A DNA stretch of 64,000 nt from Leptasterias polaris (GCA_037783415.1 JAZGTN010000027.1:4922001-4986000); one strand, 5' to 3'. Shown: positions 36,703 through 47,730, counted from the stretch's first letter. The notes: generated by a model not told the origin, from the sequence alone. Program-made: numbers and translations.

Positions 36703-36915
36703 TGGTGTGATTGGAATTTAGGAGAACGAAATCTATCTTGAGGGAACAAAAGCTATAGCTATCTTAAGGGAACGAAAGAGGAATTTAGGGGAACAAAATC
36801 TCATTGCGAGGGAACGATCGAAAGCGTATAAAAGTTTAGGGAACGAAAGTATAATTCGGGCAAACAATTCAAAGTCGTATTTCGAGGAAACGAAAGCTTG
36901 TTTTTAGGGAACGAA
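36703..36915. repeat. degenerate 'GGAACGAAA' minisatellite (copy A, short form)
   Basis: Repeated 'gggaacgaaa' or 'gggaacaaaa' every 22-30 bases, separated by 'tatttcga/tatctt' spacers. Copy B has about 200 bases more of the same array (50005-50410). Confidence 0.75.
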
Positions 36916-37747
36916 TCTATTTCATTACCTATAGAAAAACACAAGGGAATCAACAAAATAAATTATATTTTATGTGACAAAATTATATTTTGATTGAATT
37001 AAATAATATTTTGACGAAACGAAATGATTTTGTTGGAATTTTGTGAGTCGAGAGATGGAAAAAAAAATTCGAGTGAGGTATTTTTTCCACCTTTTAATTT
37101 TTAATTTCTTTTTCAGAGGCATTTTTTTTTGGGGGGGGCTCGTTTTTTGTAATTTGTCACACAAATTGTTCAACCTAATTGCACCGTCAATATAAAAGTG
37201 GTATTCCTATGTATTGACATAAATCTTATTTAATTACCAAGAAATTCGGTACAAATCGGGGGTAGGAACGTACACAGAGCATTGAAACGTTGCGTTTTTG
37301 AAACAGCGGATTCTAACAGCGAGATTTACCGATTAACAAACCCGCAATGACAACAATGTAGTTGGTGGTCTGGCTCCCTACCCCTCCCACGTTCATGGGC
37401 TTCCAGGTACAGCTATCTCTTGGCTCGGGGGTTTCCGTCCGCGAGCCCCGCCGAGACATTGCCAGCCAGCTACACGATTGCCCCTGTGTGACGCGTAGCT
37501 ATAGTCCCCACGCTGTGTACTGTATCTATTCCTACCTCCATGGTAAAACACGCTTCCGTACTCGGACTCTCTGAAATAAAATCTTACGTTCGATTTTTTG
37601 TAATTATTTACAAGTTGTATCCATAATTTGAATACGTATTTTCTTTTGTCAAATACTCATGAATACTTGTTAAAAAAACAGAGTTGAATTCGGTACAGTG
37701 ATTAATTTCTATACTGCTGGAAGTAAAACTAACTCCAAAAATCATGA

Positions 37748-37783
37748 GGGTTATCCGAACCAAAATTGTGGTTCGGATAACCC
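37748..37783. repeat. 14 bp perfect stem hairpin
   Basis: 'gggttatccgaacc' and 'ggttcggataaccc' around an 8-base loop. The same hairpin is at 51243-51278 in copy B without change. Confidence 0.85.
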
Positions 37784-38130
37784 ATGTGACCTTTGTTTTT
37801 GGAAAAATGCTCAAAAACGGCAAAAATTGATGGTTTCTTTTAGGAACCGTTCTTCTCCATTCCTGGAAGACCTTTGGAATCATGTTTTAGTCTATTTTGT
37901 AGCCAAAATAGCCCAACGAAGCCGGTGTGTCCCTTTAAGGTTTGATGCAGAATTATTTCGTAGATGAAAATGGAATACAGGGACTTATTTCGATGGAAGC
38001 ATGGTGGAAGTAATTATAAAAAATATATATACAGTTTTAAAAACAACCATCTTAAATAAGTTATTCTTAGCATTGAGATATTCAAGTGAGCAGTCTTCAA
38101 AAAGGCAGAGTGAAACAAATTTGCCATATG

Positions 38131-38443
38131 AAGGGAGGGTATAACTTTGGTCTTTAGGCCTACTCACAAAAATATAGACCAATAAACTTACTTGGTAAAG
38201 AGCACACTAGAGAGCTGTTAATATTAAAAATGTAGTTTTATAGAAAGTAATTTGCCACCCCAAAATTTGAATCCTCATGCATCTAAAAGCACAAAAATCT
38301 ATGCAACAAGTGCATTTCTTTCATTATTTGCTTGCACAACATCGATGACCAAATTGAGCCAACATTTTCACAGGTTTGTTATTTTATGCATTCGTTGGGA
38401 TACACCAAGTGAGGATACTGGTCTTTGAGAATTCCCCCAAAGT
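38131..38443. mobile_element. TTAA-type MITE, inverted interior, worn ends (copy A)
   Basis: Starts 'aagggagggtataactttgg' and runs through 'taaacttacttggtaaagag', 'acatcgatgaccaaattgag' and 'tttcacaggtttgttatttt' to 'gatactggtctttgagaatt'. It is a family member without intact termini. The counterpart is at 51613-51926. Confidence 0.7.
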
Positions 38444-41070
38444 AGAACTATACAACAACAAATGTAATGTTTTAAGTCAGTGCTCGGTGTGAATAAAGAG
38501 AAGTAATTTCTTATATAAATGTTGTGTGTACAACAAAGTTTAAATCTTGTTTTGGAAGGAGTGTTGCATTTGGAAAGACGAGTAGGCCCCTGGAGAATAC
38601 TGGTCGAAATACGTCCAGACAATTGTCCCTTCGGAACACAACAAACTGTTATGGACAGTATGGTAATGGTATGCCCTGGGCAAACAAGTGGGCCAAACCG
38701 TAGACCAAGGAGCAAGGGGCAACTGCCCTGCCGAATTCGAGCAAGTGGGGGAAATTCTGGCACAGCAAGAGGAAACAAAATTGGTCAGATGAGTTTGCCC
38801 AGTTTTAGAAATTTGTATTTATCTTCCAATAGGCCTTATGTGTTAATTTTAGGGTAAATCAACCCCTCTCCCACACCCAACCCATCCCTTGCCCAAAGAG
38901 TCCTCATTGGACTCTAAAGCCCATGACTCTAAACATTGTCAACTTGATTCCTTAGAAATAATTCAATGTCGTGTATAGATTCACTAGAAATTGACAGACC
39001 TGCCTAGTGTTAACAACTAGCCCCAACCACCAGCTAAAGGGCATTCTTCATCTCAGAACAATGAGTGGTGATTTTGGTATATAAGTGTGAAATACACCCA
39101 AACAGCATGGGAAAGATCGCGTTGGTCAAGGAAGTGTCCAGCTCACCATGGTTCATGGCTTTGGCCATTATTATTGTCAAGTTATTGCAGACAGGAACAC
39201 TAATGCCCTACCACCCAGCAATATATGTCAGTCACTACACTGAACAATAGGGCCTCAGTAATCCAGTTTCACAGATGAATGAAGAGCAGCAAACCGCAGG
39301 GTACAGAAGAACCAATATGTTTAATTAGATCCAGCGAAGATCCACAGGAACAACAAGAAAAACCCAGAGCACAACAAAAGCAATTGGTGTACTATTGTAC
39401 TCAGCCTTTTAAAAAACTATGCCAGGTAATTACTGGTCAACCACAAGGGTGGGTGTCTGGGAGGGGTACCTATCACTCCCTCAACCTATTGTTTCGAGTA
39501 GCATTTACAACCAAGCCATGTCTACACATGTCTACACATATTCAGAATAAATAAAGGGGGATTTACAACAAGAGTTTTTGACGTAAACATGTATTCATCC
39601 TAAAGGGTTAGTGATCTGGGCCTGACGACACCACTCATTTAATGTTAGAAAGACCTGCTACACTGAGTCCGATGTTAATTTTTTATAAATAATACTTACA
39701 ATTTTAATTGTTGGAAGGAGATTATTTCTTCGAAATTTTTGAATGGGTGCAAAGTTTTGGCAAACTGTTTTGCTTTCACAGAGGCGTTTGTGAATTATAT
39801 TTTTATTTCAATCATCGTTGTCATGTTTGTTTGTTTGTTTGTTTGTTTACTTATTTGTGTGTTTTTCAAGACATGATTCCAAAACAAAACACGAACTAAA
39901 GTCATCAATGGTATTTACTTGGAGGTTGGGTCGGCGATTCGTTATTGTAAACGCAATGCTGATTTACATGTCAAATTATCCAGAAAGATACAATAAAAGT
40001 GATCTGTGAAAGTTTCTGTTGAATGCATTGTATTGTATACTTGTTGAGAAAACGTTCATCAAAACAGTCCAATCCATCCGGTTTATCGAAGGACAGCGGG
40101 TACCAACCGCATTTCTCTTGTACAGCATTCACAAACGGACACCAGGAACATTTGAAACTCCAAAAGTCACCCCAAGGTAATCTTTGGATATCAAAATTGT
40201 TTGACCCAATTTATTGATTTCTAACCAGAGACGGGAGCACACTTTAGACCCGAAACATTTCGCAAGATGCTAACTAGCAATTAGCATCTAAATAAATATA
40301 TATATATACTTTCGGATGTCTTTAATATTTGGCAAATTTATCAAAGTCTTTGCCATTATTTTGATCGGATGAGTGTCACACCATTACAAGGCATATTAGG
40401 CCTCCGTCACCGTGACGAACGGTGCATTTTAGTTCCAAAGTTTTGACTCGCGCTATATACACCAAACATTGCGATATACATGTACACAGCAGTGCAAAAT
40501 GCCCTCGTCCACAGGCTATAGGTGGATCATCAAAATACAATGCTATCAAATTACAATGATCTAACTTTGATGTTGTTTAAAACAAATAATGAATGTTTTG
40601 CACTCCTTCAATGGAGAGAATTTTTTCTGAATAATTTACTGAAAGACGAAACATGATCCGCTGCATTGAACATTCCATCTTTCAACTCTTGAAAATAATT
40701 CTCACCATCGCACTCATAAATATTCACTATTTCTTTACATTACATACAGGTTATAAAGTTATTCACGACATTAACTGAATGTGAGAGCTTTAACAGGAGA
40801 AGGCCACAGAGGAAACAAAAGTTGGTAATTGCAATCCCCCTTTTTGTCAAATTTCATAAAATAGATCGTTGCAAACTAATTGTTTAAAAGGTTAACTAGA
40901 AAAATGTGTGCGTCTGAAACATCGATAAAACAGTAAAACATTACATTTTTTGCTTTTTCTAAAAAGAAACAGTCTCAAACAGTGGCCTAGACATAGTACG
41001 AGATTGTCAATGAGAATTTTATTAGTAGACCTATTTTTTCGGAACATAATAATTTTATTGTGTAATAGTT

Positions 41071-42072
41071 TCCTGTCCGGTTTTCGATGTAGTATGCCTT
41101 TTTCTTTGAATTGAAAAATAAATAAAAATATTCCATAATCAACTGATGCCCTAATTACCTTCTTTTGTTTATAAGAAATATGCAAACATATATTAAAACG
41201 TGGTGGACATTGAAACTTTCACACCACGCACCGATCTTCGATGACTTCAATAGCGTCCCATTTGTTTTGAGTTTGACCTGTTTTCGATGCAAACAATAAA
41301 GTATGGTGTCCGGGTGAAGCCAACGTGGAAGAAACATCTGCAGTGACTACAAGTCTTCTGTGAGACTTAGTGTATGACTCTATAGCCAGCAGTTTTCTTC
41401 ATTTTATTCAACATATTTTTTATTTAGTTTTAAAAATAACCATGGTATTTTTCACAAACTTAAAAAAATAAAAAATACAAATAAAAATGTAAATAATTCT
41501 TGGCTTTCAAATCTTATTTTTATTTAGTTTTGTGTCTTTTTATGTTTCTTAACATTTATAATAAAGCATCTAAATAAACAGTGATAATCGAATCACAAAG
41601 CTGATGTTTAAATTTTAATATTAATAACAAAAATGATAGAGTGTTACAAATAAAAATTATCCAGACTATTAGAAAATGATATAAGGCACGTGGCTTCTTT
41701 AAGCCTCTGTATTTTTTCCCCCAGAATGCTCAGCAGAATGTTCAGTCACATGATTTGATCATCGTGAATTGTGAATTGAAAAAGTGTTTGATGAAACTTT
41801 TTCGGTGGGAATTTTTTTTTTTATGGCCCCGACAGTATGAGATATTTTTGTACCTTGCAGAAATGCTTAAAATACCACAACTTTTTGCATAACAAGTGCA
41901 ACTAACCAGTGGAGCCTTTACATGTTTCTAAGTTTTGGTCAAATGAGAGGAGACTCTTTGCTTGGCAAGTCAAACCACAAAAATTGTATCTAGGGACTGT
42001 TTACATCGCGCGCAGAGAGGTAAAAGATTTGCCTCGATTTCAGGGACGCCCTGAATACAGGGCGTCCTACGA
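41071..42072. other. 1.0 kb block present only in copy A, upstream of the RING gene
   Basis: In copy B the flanks are joined as 'taatagttgtatagttaaca', with a single G replacing the whole block. The block has no TIRs, no target duplication and no ORF I can support. A deletion from copy B is therefore more likely than an insertion in A. It lies about 320 bases upstream of the start codon, so the two gene copies differ in their proximal 5' region. Near its right end is a short palindrome ('gggacgccctgaatacaggg' followed by 'cgtcc'). Confidence 0.8.
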
Positions 42073-42395
42073 TATAGTTAACAGAAGTTCTCGAAGACAC
42101 TCCCAAACTCAACAAACTTGGGCATATTCTCATTCTCGTTGATTATTCTCTGACGATTTTGGAAGTTCCGCGTTGTTAAATTTGAGCGAGATTCGATACC
42201 ATGACGCAGCGCGTTCATGTTCCCGAATAACGCGCTTGCTAAACTTTGAAACTATAAATTTGACAGTTTTCAATGACCAAAATCGGGTATTCATCGCTGG
42301 AAGCACAACTTATTTTTGTGCTAAAATTTTAGCATTAACGTTTTAAAGCCGGACATGAGTCATTTTTCATGTCTTCATTCAGACTGTAAAGAGAA

Positions 42396-42525
42396 ATGCA
42401 TGGTTGCAAAATATGCGACTCGGACCGGCTGATTAGAGCGCACAGTCTTTCTTGCGGACATCGTTTTTGTCAAGACTGCCTCCTTGCCCTCCTGCCGAAT
42501 TCAAGTAGCTCTATCTCCGTCTTGC
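42396..42525 (+). pseudogene. RING-finger gene copy A, exon 1 first part (disrupted)
   Basis: Begins with the same ATG as copy B and encodes MHGCKICDSDRL to the SCGHRFCQDC segment, that is the first six of eight RING zinc ligands. The frame is then cut at codon 44 by the transposon whose target duplication is 42518-42525. The remaining ligands (VCPKC) are 3.56 kb downstream. Read-through enters transposon sequence in a foreign frame, so no normal RING product can form unless the element is spliced out. Confidence 0.9.
42518..42525 (+). repeat. 8 bp target site duplication, left
   Basis: CGTCTTGC, repeated at 46084-46091. It is present once at the uninterrupted site of copy B (about 55004-55011). 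Confidence 0.95.
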
Positions 42526-42554
42526 CAGAGCCGTATATTGGGAGAGTTGCGACA
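42526..42554 (+). repeat. P-like element left TIR (29 bp)
   Basis: Perfect inverse of 46055-46083. Starts CAGAGCCGTATATTGGGAGA. Confidence 0.95.
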
Positions 42555-42708
42555 TAGAGGGACCAGTTTTTTGGTCACGTGGTTGCTGGACGCCATTTTC
42601 GGTCCAAAAACACAGCTGGCTAGAACAACGAAACGTGCACACGGCGGACGGTCCGGCCGGCCGTGTACATGTCAAAAACAGGACCAAGGATTCGCACTCG
42701 CAGGCAAA

Positions 42709-42861
42709 ATGACGGGATGTAGTGCTCGGGGTTGCACGAATAGGGCCGGAAATGGCTTGAAATGTTATCGATTTCCACGAGAAAAAGTGAGGAGAATAGT
42801 TTGGGAAGTTAAGGTGAAGCGGAGCAACTGGCATCCAAACCCAAATTCATGCCTTTGTGAG
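42709..42861 (+). CDS. THAP DNA-binding domain exon of the P-like element
   Basis: From ATG 42709 the frame reads MTGCSARGCTNRAG, then CYRFPREK, VWEVKVKRSNWHPNPNS and CLCE. It matches the THAP zinc finger: C-x4-C near the N-terminus, a 'FP' before the helix, two W positions ('W' in VWEV, 'W' in NWHP) and a final C just before the expected H-F. The last 'Cys-Glu' codon is followed by a donor 'gtaaaa' (42862), exactly where the next exon should supply HF. Without splicing the frame stops at 42915. In P transposases and THAP proteins this domain binds the element's own DNA ends. An upstream in-frame extension begins outside the element in the RING exon and is not meaningful. Confidence 0.8.
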
Positions 42862-42997
42862 GTAAAATTAGATAGAGCCTGGCTTTTTAGATCCAGTAAA
42901 GTCAAAGTAAAATAGTACTGTGGGGCGCTGTACTCCTTCCTTTTATAATAAAAAATTACATCTAATCTGCGTTCGTCAAAACATTTTTAAAAGGAGT

Positions 42998-43242
42998 ACA
43001 GCACCCCAGTTACTGTTGCTTGGTCTAGGCCTGGCATTACAGCACCCCAGTTACTGTTGCTTGGTCTAGGCCTGGCATTACAGCACCCCAGTTACTGTTG
43101 CTTGGTCTAGGCCTGGCATTACAGCACCCCAGTTACTGTTGCTTGGTCTAGGCCTGGCATTACAGCACCCCAGTTACTGTTGCTTGGTCTAGGCCTGGCA
43201 TTACAGCACCCCAGTTACTGTTGCTTGGTCTAGGCCTGGCAT
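42998..43242 (+). repeat. 41 bp tandem repeat x6 inside the P-like element
   Basis: The unit starts 'acagcaccccagttactgtt' and ends 'taggcctggcatt'. Six copies at an exact 41 bp period are essentially identical, so the expansion is young. The phrase 'ggagtacagc' just before it mirrors 'gctgtactcc' at about 42928-42937, giving an inverted pair next to the array. Confidence 0.95.
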
Positions 43243-44543
43243 AATAGTATTACTAACCCTATTTACTATTAGTATTATACATTTATATAGTACGTCGTTA
43301 GAAACAAACAATCCATTCCATCGGCAAAAAAGTTAGCAGGTTTAGTCCATGCATGGAGGTAGGAATGGATGGTCGATCCCCTGTCGAATTTCCATCATTC
43401 AGATTAACTTTTGTCCCCGATGGTTATAAATTATAAATTATAAATAGTGGTTAATGAATGGTTAACGATAGTTTCTGACAGTGCTAGAATTTGACTGAGC
43501 TGAGGGGAACATCGACAAGACCGCGTGCAGGGCCTGTTTTATTGGACTAGAAACATTTTTAAAATAACATACCAGACTCAAAATGAGAAAAAAATACAGT
43601 TTAAATTTAATGTACATGAACGATTGTAGCATCCCATAATTTGGGTAAATCAGAGCATGCCCTAAAGTAAAATCAATAAGCATCCATAATCATTCGTTGG
43701 GTTAAACAAGGCAGAGTTTCAGATTGTTTATTTATATATTTTTTTTGGGGGGGGGAGGGAGGTGGTGTTGAAAATTACCCATACTCAACCATTCTGTCTT
43801 GAGGTGGTAAACTTGGATTATCTTTTTGAGTATTTGGAAAAGACCAAACATGTACTCAGAATCTACTGTTGAAACATATTATTCCACAAAATTAACTATG
43901 TGGTTGCATTTTTGTTCAACTTTTTTACATGTACAAATTGTTCTGTTGTTACTCACTGTTTTGTAACTAATACAAAGCGCTTCAGATTGACACACAGTTC
44001 TCTTGGTGTAGCAGCAATTTTCTTGTACTACTACCATGAGAGCGGATGTGAGTGGTTTGATTCCACTGGTGCTTTAGTTCAGGATTTGTGAGATACAAAT
44101 TGGCAGCGTGGTGAACATGTAAAGAAAAGAAAATGGTGCATGACGACTGAAGAGTTAAGTTTTGAGTTAGGTGACTTATGTTCTACTTTCAAGATCTGTT
44201 TTTGTTTTTTCTAAATAAGGTTTGCATGTATTTCCCTTGGTTATTAACATTTTGCAGTTTTGTTGACAAACAATTTGGCTGTTTTTGATTTCCCACACCT
44301 TGAAGCTACTGGTAAGTTATTTCAGTAATTTTGTAAATTGGGCCACTTCTATAAATTGTATATTTGTTGTGTGCAGATTGTACTTGTTTACAGAATCTAG
44401 CAATACAATTTCAAACAAATTTCCTCTAACAATTTACCTGAATGTATTTTACCAATACAAAAGCAGCTACAGATTGGTTTGAAACCTAAGACATGACAAC
44501 TTTTCTTGATACTCACTTACTAGATCTTTTTTTTTCTTCTCAG

Positions 44544-44752
44544 ACAAAGTGTTTCATCTTCTACTTCAGGCTGAATTCATCTTCAGAGGTTACAATGATG
44601 AAGTCCTTATGAATTTGAAGAAGACCAAGAGGGTTCTCCTTGACAAAGGTGAACAACAAACCACAGCAATTCAACATGAGGACTGCCATGGAGTGAAGAG
44701 AGCACTTCTCACTAGTTATATTAATGTTGGACTTCATATATTTTGTAAATAG
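44544..44752 (+). CDS. candidate terminal exon in the P-like element, unknown function
   Basis: Preceded by a strong acceptor (a run of T with 'cttctcag' ending at 44543). It is open for 68 codons from 44549 to the stop at 44752. It reads LLLQAEFIFRGYNDEVLMNL, then KKTKRVLLDKGEQQ and ALLTSYINVGLHIFCK. The composition is protein-like, unlike the surrounding AT-rich sequence. I do not recognise it as a P transposase region. It may be the C-terminal exon of a short THAP protein encoded by the element, or a captured host exon. Confidence 0.4.
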
Positions 44753-46054
44753 GGTTCGACTATCTGAGGTTATATTTCTCATCTCATTTAAGGCATAATG
44801 CACATCCTTGACCAACATTTGTTGTACCGTGTAGTTGAACACCAACATTTCAGGGGGATAAATTGTTGCATGATGTATATTACTTGATGTATGTAGTTTT
44901 CATATTGAATACTACTACTTGTGGCCTATTTAAAGTAGTCTTTTGATTTGCAGGGTTTGGGAGGGGGGCAGGAACTATTTCTTACACAGCTATATGTCCA
45001 CTTGCAGGTGGTATTTTGCCTCTTTAAACAAAGATATAAAATATAGGGGCCTACAGCCAAAAATACATTGCCTGATTCACATAATTTGTCACTCACATGT
45101 AGGCTATATTAAACAAATTATGCCACATGTGTACATGTAGGTAATTTGTGATTTAAAAAAAAATCAAATTTCACAATTATTGTCATTTTAATTTATTCAG
45201 TCAATGACATACTTAATAAATTTGATCAAGCTAAGACAAGGTAATAGGTCGTCCAAAGTTTTCAACATTTCCACCACCATACAAAGAGACTGCATACGAC
45301 TATTTGATTAAATAATGTGCATCAATTTTTCTGAAGAAACATTTTGAAAACCTTGGACTGTCCCTGAGACTAAGACACAGACTGTATTTAGAGCCTAGCT
45401 AGTAGAGTAGAGAGGTTATGTTTTAAAATACATTTTGGCTTTCGTTAGTTTTTCCTACCTCCATGTTCTAACTTATTGAGGAGAATACCCATGAAAGTCC
45501 CAGCAAACCGAAATAATGTTCGAGCCACATGAATTGTTAATCCTGCATTTCGAGTAAACATACAGATAGTATTGCCTTGCTACATTCCATACAACATACA
45601 TGTTTTTATCAATATCATTTTGTCCTGTACATTTAATGTAAATAAAACTTGTAAAATATAAAATTTCCCTGTACATAAGCGTTAGTAATATTATAATAAA
45701 TACGATAAGCATGAACAATGCGTCGGTTATTAAAAATTCATGAGTTAAAGAAATGACATGGTCTAGATTCATTAGTCAATGTTATTGTTTCTTTCTGAAC
45801 CATGTGTTGCACCAGACCGGAGGTAACCTTTACACAGTATCAAAACAAAACTTTTCACATGCATACAACTTAAAAGCACAAGATTCTTATGTACATGTGT
45901 AGAAGGTTGAACGATTTTATTTCTCTTCCTCTGAACATTTTTTCCCCCGATGATCTGAGGGCGCTAGCTATACGCTATCACACGTCCGTCCGTGGACGCG
46001 TTAGTCTGGTCCACGCGTTTCGTTTTGGACACAAAATGGCTTCTAATCGCAAGT

Positions 46055-46083
46055 TGTCGCAACTCTCCCAATATACGGCTCTG
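46055..46083 (-). repeat. P-like element right TIR (29 bp)
   Basis: Perfect inverse of the left TIR. Ends GGCTCTG before the right target duplication. Confidence 0.95.
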
Positions 46084-46323
46084 CGTCTTGCCTCAGCACA
46101 CTGCCATCATCGTCTGCCCAAAGTGTCATGAAAGATGCGAGTACTCACAAGTTGTTGAGATGGATGGTAGGAAGTATGACAAAGCAACCGCGGCAACGGG
46201 AGACAAAAGAGCGCCCTCTTATGTTCATCACATGGACGATGGGGAGAGAAAGAGGCAGACGAAGAGGGCGCAGTTTGTTCAAGCTTACATGAAACAAAAC
46301 GGCCATCTGAGTCGCAAGTCAAG
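46084..46323 (+). pseudogene. RING-finger gene copy A, exon 1 remainder (disrupted)
   Basis: Resumes after the transposon with the duplicated CGTCTTGC, then codes for the last RING ligands (VCPKCHERC) and the basic stretch GERKRQTKRAQF to SRKSR. It ends at the same donor 'gtaact' as copy B. It is cut off from its start codon by the insertion. Confidence 0.9.
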
Positions 46324-46511
46324 GTAACTTTTTAAAAAATAAAAATTAAATATGCATATTGGTTATAAAACAGTGGATTTTATGAACGCCCAACAGTTCT
46401 CTCTTGAGCTCTTTTAGAAAGGGGAGCTTTCATCAAAAATGCGTGGTGGAAGGTGATCTTATGGGGAAAACAAATTATTTCTGACTTCTAAGTTCTATGT
46501 CATTAGGTTGG

Positions 46512-47533
46512 TGTCAGGTCTCTTCGTACCTTGACCACTTCTTTTCCTGGACACTTCGTACCTTTTACAAGGTACGAAGTGACTTTGGACACTTCGTACG
46601 CTGGACACTTCGTACCTTTTACAAGACACTTCGTACCTCGGCGTACCGATTCTGGATTTCTGTCTCGTTTCGTGAGGGTCACGCTGCCAAAGTCTCGTTA
46701 ATTGGACCCGTTGTGACTATAGACTCGACTCAACTCAATCGCATCGGAATTGAGCGCCAACAACTGACGATTTTTTGCCACGAGTTCGAGTCACTCGAGC
46801 CCCCCTCCCCCATATACAGATAATAATGGACACATGTAAAAAAAGAAATGAACATTGAAAATAAAAAAGTTTTGTTTTGGCAAACGCAAACATTGATTAG
46901 GAGAAAAGATGAAATGATTTCACTTTTGTTAGTAAAAAGTATATCGTTTATAACTACAAGTTAAAAAAAAAAAATTCTAAGAATATGAATACACAAATTA
47001 AATATAAATTTGAATACCGTTTTTTAAAGTAAAAAAACGAACATTGATGAAAAGAAAATTACTTTATGATGTTTGTATAAAAAAAAAATAAAAAAAAATA
47101 ATACAAAACCTGTTTTTTTTAAAACAAAATCATGAAAAAACATTGATACAAAAAATAACTGTGATTATGTTGATATACAACAATATAATTTTGCAAAAAA
47201 TTAACATAATTATTATACACGTGTTAGTTTAAAAAAAAATACAATACTTGTACCCCCTTGAAATTTTTTGTTGTTGTTGTTTTGGCACACGTAGGCCTAT
47301 AATTAACGAAATTTTACAGTAAAACAGTAACACACGAACATTAAAAGGGTAAGATTTTACTGTCCGGTAGGCCTAGAAGGTCGCTGCTACACGGAAGGTA
47401 CGAAGTGACTCGACTGACGGTACGAAGTGACTCGGCTGACGGTACGAAGTGACCAGCTTTGCCAAGGTACGAAGTGTCTCGAAGGTACGAAGTGACCAAG
47501 GTATGAAGTGGCAAAGGTCCGAAGTGACTGACA
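46512..47533. mobile_element. intronic foldback-like element built of 'GGTACGAAGTG' motifs (copy A)
   Basis: The left side (46528-46640) carries CACTTCGTACC-type motifs about six times. The right side (47395-47530) carries the inverse GGTACGAAGTG about seven times. Outer ends 'tgtcag' and 'ctgaca' are also inverted. The middle, about 700 bases, is very AT-rich with A/T runs. It sits in the single intron of the RING gene in both copies (copy B 55430-56425). Copy A has one more 22-base motif unit on the right. Confidence 0.65.
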
Positions 47534-47730
47534 TCCATTACGTTATTATTCGAATATTAAAGACATTGCCCTATCTGTTAGTTATCAAATTATCAAAGTC
47601 ATCACAGACCGAAACGAAGAAAACAATAATGAATGTAATATTATTGCTTGTTTCTTTTTAAATTCATGATTTGGTAAGCTGTTGTTTTCAATTCCATTGG
47701 AAACAATTCTTGACATTGTTATTTTAACAG

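Larger units (their letters stand above)
36251..37934. mobile_element. TTAA-flanked 1.7 kb element (copy A) with 'AGGGACACACCGG' TIRs
   Basis: TTAA (36247-36250), then AGGGACACACCGGTT; the right end is CCGGTGTGTCCCT, then TTAA (37935-37938). Only about 13-17 terminal bases are inverted. Inside are an 'acaaagtcgcc' short-repeat cluster (about 36590-36690), a degenerate GGAACGAAA minisatellite (36703-36915), a GC-rich block with several Cys/Pro-like frames but no protein, and a 14 bp perfect hairpin at 37748-37783. TTAA plus AGGG ends fit Kolobok (inference). No transposase is recognised. Confidence 0.7.
42526..46083 (+). mobile_element. P-element-superfamily transposon with THAP exon (3558 bp)
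   Basis: Exact ends: 29 bp perfect TIRs beginning CAGAGCCGTATATTGGGAGA and an 8 bp target duplication. Empty-site confirmation comes from copy B, where the flanks are continuous. An 8 bp duplication, CA-starting TIRs and a THAP zinc-finger exon just inside the left end (42709-42861) together identify the P superfamily. Sub-terminal sequence is also inverted-similar ('gccattttcggtccaaaa' on the left against the inverse of 'ttttggacacaaaatggc' on the right). I do not see the full transposase (no RNase-H-like catalytic region). A second candidate exon is at 44544-44752. The element carries a 41 bp x6 array. Perfect TIRs and an unmutated target duplication say the insertion is recent. Confidence 0.9.

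Noticed and set aside
38519..38857. 112-codon plus-strand frame, identical in both duplicates (also 52001-52339)
   Set aside because: Identity only reflects the recent duplication. Composition is not protein-like, and the opposite strand is equally open.
42998..43242. Regular array that might suggest a CRISPR
   Set aside because: Units are contiguous and identical with no unique spacers, and the DNA is eukaryotic: an ordinary tandem repeat.
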